Below are positions 26,001-35,158 of a stretch of 64,000 nt of DNA, piece by piece (position 1 is the stretch's first letter; the number at the start of each line of letters is the position of its first letter). The stretch spans positions 68,695 through 132,694 of the forward strand of contig CAJUCI010000004.1 in assembly GCA_910584825.1 (NCBI GenBank). The letters run 5' to 3'. This DNA is from an uncultured Duncaniella sp. (GTDB taxonomy: Bacteria; Bacteroidota; Bacteroidia; Bacteroidales; Muribaculaceae). Below the pieces are notes generated by a model that did no database searches, had not been told where the DNA came from, and was given only the letters and a program-made list of their open reading frames with translations. A program made the position numbers and the translations under genes.

Positions 26001-26207
26001 CTGCTGCTCGATAGGCTCGCCCACCACTTTGGCCACAGTCTCGGCATCCGCACCGGGATACGTGGCCCGCACCATCACCGTGGGCGGGGTGATGTCGGGA
26101 AACTGCGCTATCGGAAGGGTCTTGACCGTAATCAATCCCACAAGCACCATGAGTATGGCGAGGACAGTGGCAAAAATAGGCCTGTCTATAAAGAATTTCG
26201 AGAACAT
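23010..26207 (-). CDS. RND multidrug efflux transporter, inner-membrane (HAE1/AcrB-type)
   Basis: 1065 residues, the normal length for AcrB/MexB proteins. It begins MFSKFFIDRPIFATVLAILM and has twelve membrane helices with two large periplasmic loops. The proton-relay helix includes VLAIAIVVDDAIVVVED (two adjacent Asp). It pumps hydrophobic drugs, bile salts or dyes outward using the proton gradient. It is the last gene of a three-gene unit with the adaptor and outer-membrane channel. The C-terminal 25 residues are polar and probably disordered. Confidence 0.95.
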   Translation of the reverse strand: MFSKFFIDRPIFATVLAILMVLVGLITVKTLPIAQFPDITPPTVMVRATYPGADAETVAKVVGEPIEQQVNGVEGMMYMSSNSSAGSYGLTVTFENGTDLDEAAVKVQNRISLAEATLPAAVKEQGVSVTSEASNIILFIALEGDGKHDYSALYLTNYAQLNIIDELTRIDGVGGAAAFGGGEYSMRVWLDPAKMQVRGLTPADVMRMIQSQNLEVSAGSVGTPPAADDVDFEFTLTAQGQLSTANEFGNIILRAEPDGSLLHLKDIAKVELGSNSYSDISHVSGKSAGLIGVQQLPGANALEVAGKVKAKLNELSQYFPEGVKYRVIMDTTSFVTSSIDEVLVTFVETTLIVMIVILIFLQSWRAVIIPMIAIPVSLIATFAVMKVLGFSLNTLTLFGLVLAIAIVVDDAIVVVEDCARLVQEGKLTPRQSAEKAMEELQGPVIGEVIVLLTVFIPTAFVSGITGELYKQFALTIATSVAFSGFNALTFTPAMCALFLRKKSDPNPHFFLYKWFNKGYGWALGRYVKWIGSMLKRPVVAICLYFVICIIAFGGFIKWPSSYIPEEDQGYFMTSIMLPTGASLERTDKVVSDISAEVLKLPAVENVISISGQSMMGGGTGGNTGSLFVVLKPWHQRHGADESVNGVIAKVNEIAAGYQEPVVFSINPPAIPGLGMTSGMQMQLLDINNLGADALADAIEAMKEKGATDKRFAQLTSQFQGSVPQYSIKVDRDRAKMLNVEIEDVYSTLSAFMGGSYVNDFVKFGRTYQVTLSADEAARSHIDDIPRLSVRNSNGDMVPFSSFASVVPSEGQASVSRYNMYTTASITGTPAHNVSSADCIAGMEQLLKEAVGDDFAYAWTGEAYQETQSGTTIVMVLLFAVIITVLVLAAQYESWTDPLAVVISMPTAILGTVIGCVIMSQSISIYTQIGIILLLGLSAKNAILIVEYAIDFRKSGVSIRQAALDAGRIRFRPIMMTALAFVFGVMPMLFATGAGAASRVALGTAVVFGMAVNAVVGTLFVPGFWELLESFREKYLSKIFASSTEPVEATDTTKSDSSAGNDDSKI

Positions 26208-26262
26208 ATCAGCGGGCGTTTTTAACGCATATGCGGGTGGATGAATCGAGTAGTCAACAGTG

Positions 26263-27375
26263 TCACTTGGTCATGCGGGGATTTACCTTCATGCCGTCGC
26301 GCACTTTCAGGAGTGCCTTGGTCACATAACGGTCCTTGGGGGTGATGCCCTTGGTGATTACCCTGAGTGAATCGTGATAGAGCGGGCCTACGGTCACGGG
26401 AGTATAGACCACCCTGTCGGAATCGTTCACGACATAGAGGTACTTGCCGAGCTGGTCTGACCCCAAGGCGGCATCGCGCACCAGCACGGCGTCAGGCAGC
26501 TTGTCATACGGGAGGTCGACCTTCACATACATTCCCTGACGCAGTTCATTGTAGGGATTCTTAATGCGACACTTGATTTTCATAGTTCCCGTCGAATTGT
26601 TGAGCGCGGGGGCCATATACGAAATCTCGCCCGTGTAGGTGTGAGGCAGAGGCTCCTCGAATGTCACAGGCACCCTCTTGAAATTCAGCGAATCCTGCTT
26701 GGCCATTGAATTGAGTATATCATGATAGCGGTCATCCTCGATGGCGAAGTTGGCCGAGACAGTGGTATTGTCATAGATTGTGGTCAACACCACCGGCGAG
26801 CCTTGGCCGCTGACATAGTTGCCTACACTGAGAGTATTGTCAGCCACCATGCCCGAAATCGGAGCCGTCACCGTGCAGTACCCGAGCAGACGACGGGCAT
26901 TCTCAAGCGCGGCACTCGCATTCTTGATTGACGCCTCGGCCTGATGATAGGCACTCTCGGCCTGCACCACCTCCATCTTGCTCACGGCATCGCTCTCGAG
27001 AGCCTTCTTCACCGCATCATAGTGAGCCTTGGCATAATCTCGCGTGCTCTGAGCTGTGGCAAGCGATGCCTGGGCCTGACTCACCTGGTCGCGGTAAGTG
27101 GAGGGGTCAATGGTGAAGAGCACCTGACCCGCCTTTACGTTCGAGCCGCTCTCAAAATTCTTTGACAGTATCTGACCGTTCACCTTGGCCACCACGTTGA
27201 CCGAACCGATGGCCGTCAGATAGCCGGGATATACAGTGGAGAGTGTGACGGTATCAACCACCGGCAGAGCCACATCCACAATCTCCACACCGGCCTCGGA
27301 TTCAGATGTCCGATGCCCGCATGACACTAATGATGATGCTATGGCGAGAAGCGAGAGAAGTATTTTTGTATCCAT
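26263..27375 (-). CDS. RND efflux membrane-fusion protein (AcrA-type)
   Basis: 370 residues. The N-terminus has a lipoprotein signal ending in LVSC (Cys about 19), so it should be anchored by lipid. The lipoyl half-motifs (GYLTAIGSVNVVAKVNGQIL and TAPISGMVADN) flank a helical hairpin, followed by beta-barrel and membrane-proximal domains. It links the inner-membrane pump to the outer-membrane channel. It lies 55 bases before the pump gene. Confidence 0.93.
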   Translation of the reverse strand: MDTKILLSLLAIASSLVSCGHRTSESEAGVEIVDVALPVVDTVTLSTVYPGYLTAIGSVNVVAKVNGQILSKNFESGSNVKAGQVLFTIDPSTYRDQVSQAQASLATAQSTRDYAKAHYDAVKKALESDAVSKMEVVQAESAYHQAEASIKNASAALENARRLLGYCTVTAPISGMVADNTLSVGNYVSGQGSPVVLTTIYDNTTVSANFAIEDDRYHDILNSMAKQDSLNFKRVPVTFEEPLPHTYTGEISYMAPALNNSTGTMKIKCRIKNPYNELRQGMYVKVDLPYDKLPDAVLVRDAALGSDQLGKYLYVVNDSDRVVYTPVTVGPLYHDSLRVITKGITPKDRYVTKALLKVRDGMKVNPRMTK

Positions 27376-27447
27376 AACGATTTGTTTTATTCAATGGGGG
27401 GATGCCACGTCATTATCCAACGGGCTGCATTATCACATCATTGTGCA

Positions 27448-28836
27448 TCACTCTATCGGTGAGCCGCCGAGAGCCTTGTATATATCCACGAGAGCCACGA
27501 GCGCGTCGCCGTGATTGCCCACAAGGGTATTGGCACAGTTAAGCCAGTCAATCTGCGCATTCACCACGTTGGTAAACGCTGCAAGTCCCTGCTTGTACTG
27601 GTCCATAGCAAGGTCAAACGACTCCTGACTCTGGGCAAGCACCTGGGCATTTATATCTATTGACCGCGTGGCGGCCTCATAAGCCTTCATGGCATTCTCA
27701 ACCTCGGCATAAGCGTTCATCACGGTGAGATTGTAGGCGTCGATTCCGGCCATCATCTGCTCCTTGGCCTGAGCCACGGCATTTTTTCGTGAAAATCCGT
27801 CAAACAGGGTCCATGACAGTTTCGGGCCTACGCTTAATGAAAAATGATTGCTGTCAAACATCCTGTCAACCTTGTCGCTCCCCCACCCCACAGTGCCCTG
27901 CAGCGTGAGAGTAGGCAGAAAATCCTTTTTGGCTATACCTAACTGCGCGGCATATCCCGCAAGCTGTGCCTCGGCCTCGGCTATGTCAGGACGGCGACGC
28001 AGCAGATTGGCCGGGACTCCTGCCGGGACTATCTGCTGATATGGCAGTAATGCCGAGCTCCTCTGCATCACCGGGGCAAGCTCGTCGCTGTACACTCCGA
28101 GGAGTATAGCGAGGGCATTGAGCGTCTGCGATGCCCGTGACTCGAGCGACGGAAGTGTGGCCTGAGTGGAGTAATAGACCGTCTTGGCCTGTGCCACGTC
28201 GAGTTTCGACACCAGCCCGGCCTCATGACGCGCCTCGGCAATATTCACCACCTTGGCCTGATATTCAATGTGTTCGTTGGCCACGCGCAGTTCGTTCTGA
28301 AGCACACGATAATTGATGTAATAAGTAGCTATGTCGGCCGTTATGCTCACCATTGTGGCGAGATATTCGGCTCGCGACGCGCTGTAGGAAGCCTTCTTGG
28401 CCTTGACTTGCGATGTTATCTTGCCGAAAATATCTACCTCCCAGTTGACATCCGCCCCGAGCGAAAAGTCGTTCGTACCGTTATGTCGCGTCTGCGTGCG
28501 GGTATATCCCGCCGAGAGTCCGACTGACGGGAAATACGCGCTCCGGGCCTGATTGACAGCAAGTCGGGCCATCTCGCGACGGTGCACAGCTTGGCTCACA
28601 TTATAATTGTTGTCAATGCCCACAGCTATAAGCGAATCGAGCGTGGCATCGTGAAACGACTTCCACCACGCATCCTCAGTGGGGAGAGTCTGCGACACTT
28701 CCTGTGTGAACGACCACCGCTCAGGCATCGGCTGACGCAGATAGCGGTCCTCATCGCCCCGCTCATCAGCCGAAGCGACATTGAATATCCCTGCAGCAAG
28801 CAGGATGACTGTTGAAACGTAAATATTCTTTGCCAT
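27448..28836 (-). CDS. RND efflux outer-membrane channel (NodT/OprM-type)
   Basis: 462 residues with a signal peptide at about 1-23, then two repeated OEP domains made of long helices and beta strands. The motif RRRPDIAEAEAQLAGYAAQLG near residue 280 is typical of OprM/NodT factors, though no N-terminal lipobox Cys is seen. It forms the trimeric outer-membrane duct of the tripartite pump. It is the first gene of the operon, ahead of the adaptor and pump. Confidence 0.93.
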   Translation of the reverse strand: MAKNIYVSTVILLAAGIFNVASADERGDEDRYLRQPMPERWSFTQEVSQTLPTEDAWWKSFHDATLDSLIAVGIDNNYNVSQAVHRREMARLAVNQARSAYFPSVGLSAGYTRTQTRHNGTNDFSLGADVNWEVDIFGKITSQVKAKKASYSASRAEYLATMVSITADIATYYINYRVLQNELRVANEHIEYQAKVVNIAEARHEAGLVSKLDVAQAKTVYYSTQATLPSLESRASQTLNALAILLGVYSDELAPVMQRSSALLPYQQIVPAGVPANLLRRRPDIAEAEAQLAGYAAQLGIAKKDFLPTLTLQGTVGWGSDKVDRMFDSNHFSLSVGPKLSWTLFDGFSRKNAVAQAKEQMMAGIDAYNLTVMNAYAEVENAMKAYEAATRSIDINAQVLAQSQESFDLAMDQYKQGLAAFTNVVNAQIDWLNCANTLVGNHGDALVALVDIYKALGGSPIE

Positions 28837-28925
28837 GATTAAAATTTTAACAACCTTAATTGAATTTAAGTTTTACGTATCAATGGCAAAAAATCATCCG
28901 CGGCATCTCCGGCCAATATACAGCA

Positions 28926-28966
28926 AAGGGTGTCACCGGTAGTATTAAGCCACCAGTAACACCCTT
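28926..28966. terminator. hairpin downstream of thrC
   Basis: AAGGGTGT at 28926-28933 pairs with ACACCCTT at 28959-28966; further partial pairing occurs in the interior. It lies between the thrC stop and the RND operon start. No T-run follows on the minus strand, so termination efficiency is uncertain. Confidence 0.4.
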
Positions 28967-28984
28967 ATAATTGAGAATCTTTAT

Positions 28985-30292
28985 CTATACCAATCCGGCG
29001 AGATATTTCTTGAATGAGTCGAAGTCTTTGCTCATGGGCACTGACTGCTTGGTGCCCTTCATGAAGTCGGCGAGACGTGAGGGAATCTCTACGGTGGTGC
29101 CGATATGGGCCTCGACTGTGTCCTTGAACTTGGCCGGATGGGCTGTCTCAAGGAATACGCCCGTCTCGCCCGGCATGAGCAACTGCTTGAGTGCACGGTA
29201 GCCCACGGCTCCGTGCGGGTCGAGCATATAGCCGGTGCGCTTGTAGCAGTCGGCCATAGTCTCGGCTATCAGACCGTCGGAATAGGACGTGCCCGATATG
29301 AGCGACGTTATGGCCTTATGGTCGTTGCCGTAAAGGTCAAGAATGCGGGCAAAGTTGCTTGGGTCGCCGACATCCATAGCGTTGGCTATGGTGGCCACAC
29401 TCGGCTTAGGCTCGTAGACGCCCGACTGCAGATAGTTGAAGAACACATCGTTGGCATTGTTGGCCGCGATGAATCGCTTAATCGGCAATCCCATGCGGTG
29501 AGCGATGAGTCCGGCCGTGATGTTGCCGAAGTTGCCGCTCGGCACGCATATCACCACATTGTCAGCCTTGCCGGCCTTTTTCAGCTGGGCATAGGCGTTG
29601 AAATAATAGAACGCCTGAGGGAGGAAACGGGCCACATTGATTGAGTTGGCCGACGTGAGCAGGAGCTTGTCATTAAGCTCGGCATCGAGAAACGCGCTCT
29701 TCACAAGCCTCTGGCAGTCGTCAAACACGCCGTCGACCTCGATAGCCGTGATGTTTTTGCCGAGAGTCGTGAACTGGCACTCCTGAATGGGGCTGACCTT
29801 GCCCTTGGGGTACAGCACATGCACGTTGATGCCGTCCACGCCGAGGAAACCGTTGGCCACAGCCGAGCCGGTGTCGCCGCTTGTGGCCACCAGCACATGC
29901 ACATTACGGCGGTCATCGCCACGTTTGATAAAGTATTGCAGCAGGCGGGCCATGAAGCGCGCGCCTACATCCTTGAATGCCAGCGTAGGACCGTGGAACA
30001 GTTCGAGGCTGTAGATGCCCGGCTCCACCTCGACTACAGGCGCGGGGAACGAAAGCGTATCGCACACGATGGCGTCAAGGTCGGCGGCAGGGATGTCGTC
30101 GCCGAAAAACGCGCGCGCAACCGTGCAAGCAATCTCGTGAAACGACTTGTCGGCGATATTATCGAAAAACTCCTGCGGCAGACGCCCTATGCGCTCGGGC
30201 ATATAAAGTCCGCGGTCGGGAGCGAGGCCCTTGACCACAGCCTCGGCGAGGCTGACATCGGGCGAATTATGATTGGTGCTGTAATATTTCAT
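28985..30292 (-). CDS. thrC: threonine synthase
   Basis: 435 residues. A PLP-binding segment is seen in LFHGPTLAFKDVGARF (the Lys near residue 111 forms the Schiff base), followed by a VATSGDTGSAVANG phosphate-binding loop. It converts O-phosphohomoserine to threonine. The gene is third in the order thrA, phosphoglycerate-mutase-like gene, thrC, and is 18 bases after the latter. Confidence 0.94.
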   Translation of the reverse strand: MKYYSTNHNSPDVSLAEAVVKGLAPDRGLYMPERIGRLPQEFFDNIADKSFHEIACTVARAFFGDDIPAADLDAIVCDTLSFPAPVVEVEPGIYSLELFHGPTLAFKDVGARFMARLLQYFIKRGDDRRNVHVLVATSGDTGSAVANGFLGVDGINVHVLYPKGKVSPIQECQFTTLGKNITAIEVDGVFDDCQRLVKSAFLDAELNDKLLLTSANSINVARFLPQAFYYFNAYAQLKKAGKADNVVICVPSGNFGNITAGLIAHRMGLPIKRFIAANNANDVFFNYLQSGVYEPKPSVATIANAMDVGDPSNFARILDLYGNDHKAITSLISGTSYSDGLIAETMADCYKRTGYMLDPHGAVGYRALKQLLMPGETGVFLETAHPAKFKDTVEAHIGTTVEIPSRLADFMKGTKQSVPMSKDFDSFKKYLAGLV

Positions 30293-30310
30293 ATCAGGGG
30301 GGATGAGATG

Positions 30311-31543
30311 TTATTTCATAAATTCGTGCATGAACTGCATCAGGTGAAGCGTGCCGTAACTGCCTCGGGCACACTCGGCCTCGGTGTATGATGTCACCGA
30401 GTCAGGCTCGATGCCCTTGTACCATATGGCAAACGGCACAGGCTCGCCCTTATGCACGCGCAGCTCCACGGGGGTGGCATGGTCAGGGAGCAGGGCTATG
30501 GCCACAGGCTCGTCCCACGTCATGACCTCTTCAATAATAGGCCCTACCACACGTTTGTCAAGATACTCGGTGGCCTTGACTTTCAGCTCCACATCGCCGT
30601 CATGGCCGGCCTCGTCGGTGGCCTCGACGTGTAGAAACACAAAATCATCGGTGCGCAACGCCTCGATGGCGGCCTTGCACTTCCCTTCGTAATTCGTGTC
30701 GGCAAGCCCGGTAGCACCCTCCACCTCGATGGAGCGGAGCCCGGCATAGCGGCCTATGCCACGAATGAGGTCGACGGCTGTGATTACCGCGCCGACCTTG
30801 ACCTGAGGATACATCTGCTGAAGCGTGAGCATCGACGGACGATAGCCCGCGCTCCACGGCCAAATCGAATTGGCCGTCAGTCGCCCCTCGGCCTTGCGGC
30901 GCAGGTTTATAGGGTGATTCTCAAGCAACGCCTGTGACCGCTCTATGAGCGAGTTGAGCAGGTCGGCAGTCTCCGCCGGGGTCATGCGCCCCTCCTCGGT
31001 TACATCGCCGTCAGGCTTCACCAGCAGCGGACGCCACGGCTCGCCGGGATGGTCATGCGGAGGATTTGCGGAAATATGTTTGTTGCCGCCTTTGATTATC
31101 AGAAGGTGACGGTATTGTATTCCGGGGATAAACTTCACGCGCTCATCGCCCAGCTCACGGTCAAGCATTTCGATAAGCTCGCGCCCCTCCTTGGTGGTGA
31201 GATGTCCGCCGTGATGGTTGGCGATATTGCCGTCAGGCGTGAGGGTGAGAATGTTGCAGCGCATGGCCATATCGCCCGGCTGCATCTCATAGCCTATGCT
31301 GGCAGCCTCGAGCGGCCCGCGCCCCTCGTAGACCTCATTGAGGTCATAACCGAGTATAGCGGTATTGGCCACCTCGCTTCCGGGCGAAAAGCCCTCGGGG
31401 ACAGTCTGAAGCAGACCGCAACGCCCCTGCGATGCCAGGAAGTCAAAGTGAGGCGTGGAGGCATACTCCAGCGGAGTCTTATCTCCCAGCCCGACCACCT
31501 TGTGGTCGCTCATACCGTCGCCTAATATTATAAGGTGTTTCAT
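30311..31543 (-). CDS. apgM: cofactor-independent phosphoglycerate mutase-like protein, probable homoserine kinase
   Basis: 410 residues. The ApgM-type alkaline-phosphatase-superfamily metal site is visible: ILGDGMSDHK at the N-terminus (metal-binding Asp), and HVEATDEAGHDGD near 325 then LPDHATP near 382. By sequence it belongs with archaeal-type phosphoglycerate mutases. Its position between thrA and thrC, with no thrB present, and published genetic data on a Bacteroides homologue (from memory) support it acting as homoserine kinase. That would supply O-phosphohomoserine to ThrC. The glycolytic role cannot be excluded. Confidence 0.8.
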   Translation of the reverse strand: MKHLIILGDGMSDHKVVGLGDKTPLEYASTPHFDFLASQGRCGLLQTVPEGFSPGSEVANTAILGYDLNEVYEGRGPLEAASIGYEMQPGDMAMRCNILTLTPDGNIANHHGGHLTTKEGRELIEMLDRELGDERVKFIPGIQYRHLLIIKGGNKHISANPPHDHPGEPWRPLLVKPDGDVTEEGRMTPAETADLLNSLIERSQALLENHPINLRRKAEGRLTANSIWPWSAGYRPSMLTLQQMYPQVKVGAVITAVDLIRGIGRYAGLRSIEVEGATGLADTNYEGKCKAAIEALRTDDFVFLHVEATDEAGHDGDVELKVKATEYLDKRVVGPIIEEVMTWDEPVAIALLPDHATPVELRVHKGEPVPFAIWYKGIEPDSVTSYTEAECARGSYGTLHLMQFMHEFMK

Positions 31544-31555
31544 TTCCTTATGGTA

Positions 31556-31715
31556 GAATGTAGAGAGAGTCGAGAGAGTCGAAAAGTTAAAAAAGTCGAT
31601 ATAGTCGATTAGGTCAATGAGGTCAAATAACGCCTTAAAAACTTTATTCTTTAAAAATACTCCTAAACTATAAACTCTAAACCCTAAACTCTCTAAACTT
31701 TAAACTTTATAAACT
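31556..31715. repeat. simple-sequence intergenic repeats before thrA end
   Basis: Between thrA and the phosphoglycerate mutase-like gene. First comes a run of roughly 10-base units ending in AGTCGA or GGTCAA (31562-31625). This is followed by a run of 7-10 base units of the type TAAACTCTAAAC (31665-31718). No gene or clear hairpin is seen. Confidence 0.6.
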
Positions 31716-34148
31716 CTAATTATTAGCTGTTGAGATTATATTGGCAAACACTCCGGCCGCGGTCACGCCCGCACCCGCGCCGTAGCCCTGAATGAGCATA
31801 GGATATTCGCGGTAACGCTCGGTGGTGAGCAGCACAATGTTGTTTGAGCCTTCAAGGCCGTAGAACGGGTGGCGCGAGTCAACAGCCTCAAGGCCGATGC
31901 TCATTCGTCCCATCTCCATGCGTGCCACGAAACGCCAACGTTTGCCCTCGGCCTCGAGCACCTTGCGGCGCGCCTCGAAATCGGCATCGAGTTCGGGCAG
32001 ACGACGCCAAAAATCCTCAATCGAGCCGTTCATTATATCGTCGGGCACAAACAGGTTGCGCTCCACCTGGTCTTGCTCGGCACGGTAGCCCCCCTCGCGG
32101 GTCAGGATGACGAGCTTACGCATCACGTCGGTGCCACTGAGGTCGATACGCGGGTCAGGCTCGCTGTAGCCAAGCTCCTTGGCCAGGCGGACGGTCTCGG
32201 AGAACGGCGTCTCGGCCGAGATGGCATTGAATATGAAGTTGAGCGTGCCGCTGAGCACAGCCTCGATGCGCAGGATGCGGTCGCCCGACGAACGCAGGTC
32301 GTTGATTGTGCCGATGATGGGAAGTCCGGCACCCACGTTGGTCTCGTACAGGAACTTCACGCCACGTTTCAGAGCGGTCTCTTTCAGGCGCGCATAGCTC
32401 TCGTAGGAATTGGAGGCGGCTACCTTGTTGGCGGCCACAACCGATATATTATGGTCAAGGAATGTCTGATAGAGTTCGGCAATATCCTTGGACGCCGTGC
32501 AGTCGACAAACACGCTGTTGAAGATATTCATCTTCAGAATCTCGTCACGCAGTATCGCGGGCGAGCTGGGCATCCCCTCGTCAAGAAGAGCACGGAAATT
32601 GGCCAAGTCAATGCCGCCGCGGTCGAGCACCAGACGCTTGCTCGAAGCTATGCCCACCACATTGAGTTTCAGTCGGTGTGTGCGCATCAGCTCCTCCTTC
32701 TGCGAACGTATCTGCTCTATGAGCATGCCACCCACGGTGCCTACGCCACACAGGAAGAGGTTGACCTCCTTGTATTCACTCAGGAAGAATGAGTCATGCA
32801 GCACATTGAGCGACTTGCGCAGCGACTTGCCGTTGACCACAAACGAGATATTGGTCTCGCTCGCGCCCTGCGCACAGGCGATGACGCTGATGCCACTGCG
32901 ACCCAGTGCGCCAAACAGTTTGCCCGCAATGCCGGGGGTATGCTTCATGTTCTCGCCCACGATGGCCACTGTGGCCAGTCCGCTCTCGGCGTGCATCGGG
33001 AACATCGCGCCGGTGGCAATCTCCTTGGCAAACTCATTGTCGAGCACCCTTACAGCCTCCTCGGCATCCTCGTCACGCACACCCACCGAGGTGGAGTTCT
33101 CTGACGAAGCCTGGCTCACGAGGAACACCGAGATGCCGTTATCGGCGAGCGCGGTGAAGATTCGGCGGTTCACACCGATTACGCCCACCATCGACAGGCC
33201 GGTCACCGTGATGAGCGACGTGCCGCTGATGCTCGATATACCCTTGATGGGCTTGCGGTCATCCTCGATTTCGTTACGTATCACCGAGCCGGGAGCGTCG
33301 GGGCGGAATGTATTCTTGACAAGAATAGGTATATTCTTGACACATACGGGATAGATTGTGGGAGGATACACCACCTTTGCGCCGAAGTTGCAAAGCTCCA
33401 TCGCCTCGACGTAGCTCAGCGAGTTGATGGTGTAGGCCGTCGGTATCACCCTCGGGTCGGCAGTCATGAAGCCGTCCACGTCGGTCCATATCTCCAGCAC
33501 CTCGGCATCGAGGGCGGCCGCGATAATCGAGGCGGTGTAGTCACTGCCTCCGCGGCCCAAGTTGGTCACCTCACCGGTCACGGCATCGCTCGATATGAAA
33601 CCGGGCACGATGTGGATATGCCCCTCATAGTCGGGGCCCGAAAACTCCTCACACACGAGGCTGTTGGTCAGCTCCGTGGCAAGCAGATTGCGGTTGTGCT
33701 TAAATTCAGTGCGTATGAACTTGCGCGAGTCATGAAGCACCGACCCGCTGACCAGTCGGCTGACAATCAGCGAACTCAGCCTCTCGCCATAGCTTACGAT
33801 AAGAGCCTGGGTCTTGGGGCTGAGGTCACGGATGAGAAACAGGCCGTGATAGATGGATGCCAGCTCGTCGAGCAGCTTGTCAACCTTCGATTTCAGTTCG
33901 CCGGGATTGTCGGTGATTACCTCGTCGATGATGTCATGATGGCGCATGGTCAGTCTGGCCATGCCTTCGCGGAAAGCCTCATCGCCACGGGCTGCGGTGA
34001 CAGCAGTGGAGATGAGCATATCAGTGACCCCGCCAAGGGCACTAACCACCACCACTACAGGCTTGTCGCACCCCTGGGCTATTAAATTGAGATTCTTAAT
34101 CCCCGAGACACTTCCTACTGACGTGCCTCCAAATTTCAAGACTTTCAT
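31716..34148 (-). CDS. thrA: bifunctional aspartate kinase / homoserine dehydrogenase
   Basis: 810 residues. The aspartokinase domain begins MKVLKFGGTSVGS and includes GRGGSDYTASI near residue 205. Two ACT-type regulatory segments occupy about 300-460. The C-terminal homoserine dehydrogenase has the NAD-binding FLCGVGTVGG near 470 and the ETNVGAGLPII active-site region near 605. It catalyses the first and third steps from aspartate to threonine and methionine. A -7 box lies about 14 bases before the start, giving a very short leader. Confidence 0.95.
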   Translation of the reverse strand: MKVLKFGGTSVGSVSGIKNLNLIAQGCDKPVVVVVSALGGVTDMLISTAVTAARGDEAFREGMARLTMRHHDIIDEVITDNPGELKSKVDKLLDELASIYHGLFLIRDLSPKTQALIVSYGERLSSLIVSRLVSGSVLHDSRKFIRTEFKHNRNLLATELTNSLVCEEFSGPDYEGHIHIVPGFISSDAVTGEVTNLGRGGSDYTASIIAAALDAEVLEIWTDVDGFMTADPRVIPTAYTINSLSYVEAMELCNFGAKVVYPPTIYPVCVKNIPILVKNTFRPDAPGSVIRNEIEDDRKPIKGISSISGTSLITVTGLSMVGVIGVNRRIFTALADNGISVFLVSQASSENSTSVGVRDEDAEEAVRVLDNEFAKEIATGAMFPMHAESGLATVAIVGENMKHTPGIAGKLFGALGRSGISVIACAQGASETNISFVVNGKSLRKSLNVLHDSFFLSEYKEVNLFLCGVGTVGGMLIEQIRSQKEELMRTHRLKLNVVGIASSKRLVLDRGGIDLANFRALLDEGMPSSPAILRDEILKMNIFNSVFVDCTASKDIAELYQTFLDHNISVVAANKVAASNSYESYARLKETALKRGVKFLYETNVGAGLPIIGTINDLRSSGDRILRIEAVLSGTLNFIFNAISAETPFSETVRLAKELGYSEPDPRIDLSGTDVMRKLVILTREGGYRAEQDQVERNLFVPDDIMNGSIEDFWRRLPELDADFEARRKVLEAEGKRWRFVARMEMGRMSIGLEAVDSRHPFYGLEGSNNIVLLTTERYREYPMLIQGYGAGAGVTAAGVFANIISTANN

Positions 34149-34161
34149 TAGTTCGTTTTTA

Positions 34162-34169
34162 CAAATTTA
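34162..34169 (-). promoter_or_regulatory. -7 box of thrA operon
   Basis: On the minus strand TAAATTTG, 14 bases upstream of the ATG at 34148. Transcription would start roughly 5-10 bases before the start codon, leaving no room for a leader attenuator. Confidence 0.55.
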
Positions 34170-34295
34170 GGTGCAAAAATAGTAAAATTTTCTCACCCAC
34201 GACCACTGAAATATAGAAAATTTAAAGGCAATATGTTATTACTACAGCAAAAGGTCAAAATTCGTCAACCCGACGGTACGTAAAAAGCCGTGCGA

Positions 34296-35138
34296 TTATT
34301 CCCCAGCCGGAGCATCGTCAGGCTTACGGTCCTCAAACTTCTTACGGTAGAAGATAAAGTCGCGGCCCAGGTATTTCTCCCTTACGATAGGATTCTCGGC
34401 AAGCTCCTCCGACGTGCCTTGGAATAGGATTTTACCCTCAAAGAGCAGATAGGCGCGGTCAGTGATGCGCAGTGTCTCCTGAGCGTTGTGGTCGGTGATG
34501 AGAATGCCAATGTTGCGTTCCTTCAGATGATATACCACCGACTGGATATCCTCGACGGCTATAGGGTCTACGCCCGCAAAAGGCTCGTCAAGCATGATGA
34601 ACTTCGGGTCGATGGCCAGACAGCGGGCTATCTCGGTGCGGCGTCGCTCGCCGCCCGACAGGCGGTCGCCGAGGTTGTGGCGCACCTTCTCGAGACTGAA
34701 CTCCTTTATAAGGCTCTCGAGCTTTTCGCGCTGATACTCCTTGGAGGTGTTGGTCATCTGAAGCACAGCCTTGATATTGTCCTCCACCGTGAGCTTGCGG
34801 AATACACTGGCCTCCTGGGCGAGATAGCCGATGCCGTTCTGCGCACGCTTGTAGACGGGATATTTCGTGATATTGAGGTCGTTGATGAATATCTGACCCT
34901 CGTTGGGCGTAATCAGTCCTACCGTCATATAGAACGTCGTGGTCTTGCCCGCTCCGTTAGGGCCGAGGAGGCCTACAATCTCACCCTGCGTCACATTGAT
35001 TGACACGTGATTGGCCACGGTGCGCTTGCCGTATTTCTTGACCAGGTTCTCGGTGCGCAGCACCATGCGCTCAGGCTCCTGCGCGGCGGTCTGCTCGGGG
35101 GCAGTGATATTCTGCTGCTGTTCTTCTTCCATAGACAT
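34296..35138 (-). CDS. lptB: LPS export ABC transporter ATP-binding protein
   Basis: About 280 residues from the ATG at 35138 (a further ATG is at 35132). A TTG at 35162 overlapping the udk stop would add eight residues. After a polar, Gln/Glu-rich N-terminal extension, the ABC domain starts at MVLRTENLVKKYGK. Walker A is GPNGAGKTT, the signature LSGGERRR and Walker B FIMLDEPFAGVDP, as in LptB, which powers lipopolysaccharide extraction by LptFGC. The gene follows udk closely and probably shares its transcript. Confidence 0.9.
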   Translation of the reverse strand: MSMEEEQQQNITAPEQTAAQEPERMVLRTENLVKKYGKRTVANHVSINVTQGEIVGLLGPNGAGKTTTFYMTVGLITPNEGQIFINDLNITKYPVYKRAQNGIGYLAQEASVFRKLTVEDNIKAVLQMTNTSKEYQREKLESLIKEFSLEKVRHNLGDRLSGGERRRTEIARCLAIDPKFIMLDEPFAGVDPIAVEDIQSVVYHLKERNIGILITDHNAQETLRITDRAYLLFEGKILFQGTSEELAENPIVREKYLGRDFIFYRKKFEDRKPDDAPAGE

Positions 35139-35158
35139 AGTTCGGTAGACTGTTTTTT

